Shown here piece after piece: positions 62,349-64,000 of a stretch of DNA of 64,000 nt (position 1 is its first letter; the number at the start of each line of letters is the position of its first letter). The stretch is from an uncultured Opitutia bacterium (GTDB lineage Bacteria; Verrucomicrobiota; Verrucomicrobiia; Opitutales; UBA953). The translations under genes and the position numbers were made by a program. Under the pieces are notes generated by a model, which ran no database searches, was not told the DNA's origin, and saw only the letters and a list, made by a program, of their open reading frames with translations. The DNA lies in assembly GCA_903855995.1 (NCBI GenBank), contig CAIOAN010000002.1, positions 1-64,000 on the forward strand, in the 5' to 3' direction.

Positions 62349-64000
62349 ATGAAAGTCCCGTCCTTGATCCTGTGGCTATCTGCAGGGATCTTCGCCCACG
62401 CCGAGACTCAGCCGTATGAGTTCTGGAAGTCGCGCGAGGTGGCCTTTAATGAGCTCATCTTTTCACGCACACCCGGGACCCACCTCCCCTTGGCCGCGAG
62501 CCTCGAGCCCAACGCTTTCAAGCTCCCATCCTATGCGGGGGGCGCACCCAGCGGAGAAGGCATCTGCGTCCTGGGCTTCCTCCTGTCGGCAGACCTCAGC
62601 GGCGATGCGCGCGTCAAACCCTTGCTTGCCTCCGCCTTACGGTGGAGCTCACCCGAAGGCATCCCCAGCAATAACATCGGCGGCAAAGCGACCACCAGTT
62701 ATTGGTATGAACTCCTTCCCGCCGTCCTACTCACCCAGCTCGCCATGCGGCATCCAGAGTCGACCGAGATGGACGCCAACCTCACCCGCATGGCCGACCG
62801 CTATGCGGTAATCATCCGCGAACTCGGAGGCCCTCGGGCAGAATTCAATCAAACGAGCTACATCACTCACGGGCCGAAAAAGGGCCCGGTGATCAACGGA
62901 CGATGGACCGAGCCCGATGCCGCCGCCGCTATGGCCTACGTGTGCTACGCTGCCTGGCTTCGGCATCAGCAGCCTGCGCACCTAGAGGCGGCCCGCTGGG
63001 CCATGGATGCGCTTGAGCGGCGCACCCTTACCGACGGAAATCCGCTCTACGAGTTTAGCCTATACTGCGCCCCCGCCCTCGCCGCCCGCATGAACCGTGA
63101 ACAAGGCACGCACTATGATGTTCGTAAATTACTGGACTGGTGCCTGAGCAAGAACGACGGATCGAATAGCACCCGACGCTGGTGGGGCCGCATCGACCAT
63201 GACTTCAATGGGCTCGCGGCCACAGGACTCTGCGGCTCGACGCGAGACGGCGACGCCTACGCTTTCGCGATGAACACTTTTATCGCAGCCTCGATGATCG
63301 CGCCGCTGGCCGCCGAAGACCCAAGCTTCGCACCGGAAATCGGCCGCTGGCTCAGCCAAGTCACCCGCAGCGCCCGTAACTTCTTCCCCGATGAAGTATC
63401 TGCCACCCAACAATCGGGCCCAGAGCATCGCGGCACACGCTTGGCGGCCATTCCCTACGAAGGCCTGCGTGAAAAAAAGCGCCTGAACACCGCTGTCAGC
63501 GAAATCTCCGCCGGCCACTGGCGCGCCGAACTGCCCTCCGGGGCCGGCGACTTCCAATGGCGGGCGGAAATCAAACCTGCGGAGGGCCAAAGCCTTCGCG
63601 TGCGTGTATTGAACAGCGGTGACCAGCAAATCTATCTGGGGAACTATCGCCTCAAAGCCGGACAGACCACCCTGGGCGGGCTGCTTCGTGCCACCCAGAC
63701 TCCGCTCCGACTTGAATTCACGATGGAAGCTAAACCTGTCAGCCTGACTAAGCTCCGCGTTGAAAATCACCCCGGCACCGGCCCTTGGCTCACGGGTGAT
63801 CCAGTTTTCTATAGCTGGGGTCCGACGACAGATTTGGCAATTTACGGCGGTGCCTACATTGGAAGCTTCACCTCCCTGCTGGCCCCCTCCAAGAACCCGA
63901 ACCTCCAAGTCTTCGACGTAGGCATTACCGACCATCTCGGACATGACTCTCGCCCGAAGCTGCTATTCGTGAATAACAGTGAAAGTGAAATCACCCACGA
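62349..64000 (+). CDS. Secreted (alpha/alpha)-barrel-like protein of unknown function, 3' end beyond the window
   Basis: At least 550 codons remain open to the window end, so the gene is cut. ATG 62349 is three bases after the methyltransferase stop and gives a Sec signal (L-I-L-W-L-S-A-G-I-F-A-H-A). Repeated helical pairs with Trp/Tyr and Arg/His (Y-W-Y-E-L-L-P-A-V, A-A-M-A-Y-V-C-Y-A-A-W, R-R-W-W-G-R-I-D-H-D-F-N-G) over residues 40-330 suggest an alpha/alpha toroid as in lyases or heparinases; a beta-rich part begins near 370. No catalytic motif can be assigned. Related large exported proteins occur across verrucomicrobial genomes. Confidence 0.75.
   Translation, partial: MKVPSLILWLSAGIFAHAETQPYEFWKSREVAFNELIFSRTPGTHLPLAASLEPNAFKLPSYAGGAPSGEGICVLGFLLSADLSGDARVKPLLASALRWSSPEGIPSNNIGGKATTSYWYELLPAVLLTQLAMRHPESTEMDANLTRMADRYAVIIRELGGPRAEFNQTSYITHGPKKGPVINGRWTEPDAAAAMAYVCYAAWLRHQQPAHLEAARWAMDALERRTLTDGNPLYEFSLYCAPALAARMNREQGTHYDVRKLLDWCLSKNDGSNSTRRWWGRIDHDFNGLAATGLCGSTRDGDAYAFAMNTFIAASMIAPLAAEDPSFAPEIGRWLSQVTRSARNFFPDEVSATQQSGPEHRGTRLAAIPYEGLREKKRLNTAVSEISAGHWRAELPSGAGDFQWRAEIKPAEGQSLRVRVLNSGDQQIYLGNYRLKAGQTTLGGLLRATQTPLRLEFTMEAKPVSLTKLRVENHPGTGPWLTGDPVFYSWGPTTDLAIYGGAYIGSFTSLLAPSKNPNLQVFDVGITDHLGHDSRPKLLFVNNSESEITH

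Noticed and set aside
1-64000. CRISPR arrays, tRNA or rRNA genes, prophage or complete insertion sequence
   Set aside because: Read through all gaps on both strands; no regular spaced repeats, cloverleaf-like sequences, or transposase/integrase genes were seen.

Overview
This 64 kb, GC-rich window looks like chromosome from a member of the PVC group, most likely Verrucomicrobiota. The evidence is the combination of three DUF1592-type secreted cytochromes each followed by a Tat-exported DUF1552 protein, a PVC-type CxxCH dehydrogenase/HEAT protein, a DUF6797-like cytochrome, an ECF sigma factor of the planctomycete/verrucomicrobial type, many SGNH hydrolases and sulfatases, and the near absence of Shine-Dalgarno sequences. 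I cannot fix the family or genus from the sequence alone.

I count 43 protein genes (two cut by the window ends, one frameshifted), 41 on the + strand and 2 on the - strand. About 34 begin with a Sec, lipoprotein or Tat signal, so the window is close to a continuous block of exported enzymes. I see no rRNA, tRNA, CRISPR array, integrase or complete insertion sequence. No gap between genes exceeds 300 bases; the largest (13585-13755, 171 bases) is filled by a nested palindromic element.

Layout. 1-6120: sialidase-like propellers, a polysaccharide deacetylase, a beta-helix protein and an FG-GAP protein. 6216-13584: tight six-gene operon (SGNH hydrolase, frameshifted beta-lactamase-fold hydrolase, esterase, propeller, TPR/O-GlcNAc-transferase-like protein, SGNH-DUF1080 fusion). 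13756-15462: TauE/SafE permease and SMP-30-like propeller. 15568-24634: two DUF1592/DUF1552 pairs separated by an SGNH hydrolase. 24721-35277: sulfatase, esterases, beta-helix glycosidase candidate, tandem thioredoxin-fold protein, second deacetylase. 35353-42907: ECF sigma/anti-sigma operon running through a tandem SGNH protein into the third DUF1592/DUF1552 pair. 42957-64000: FAD oxidoreductase, esterase, clan-A glycosidase, two sialate O-acetylesterase-like proteins, PVC dehydrogenase, second sulfatase, P450, fused spermidine-synthase-like membrane protein, DUF6797-like cytochrome, O-methyltransferase and a truncated helical protein.

Taken together the genes fit extracytoplasmic breakdown of acetylated, sulfated and possibly methylated polysaccharide: sulfatases and esterases strip substituents, beta-helix and TIM-barrel enzymes cut chains, and haem/FAD proteins perform undefined oxidations. 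No SusC/SusD-like uptake pair is present. The most interesting signal is a promoter-like motif (AACC, 16 bases, GTY) with exactly constant spacing upstream of six genes. Its AAC / GTC halves resemble ECF sigma promoters, and an ECF sigma gene lies in the same window.
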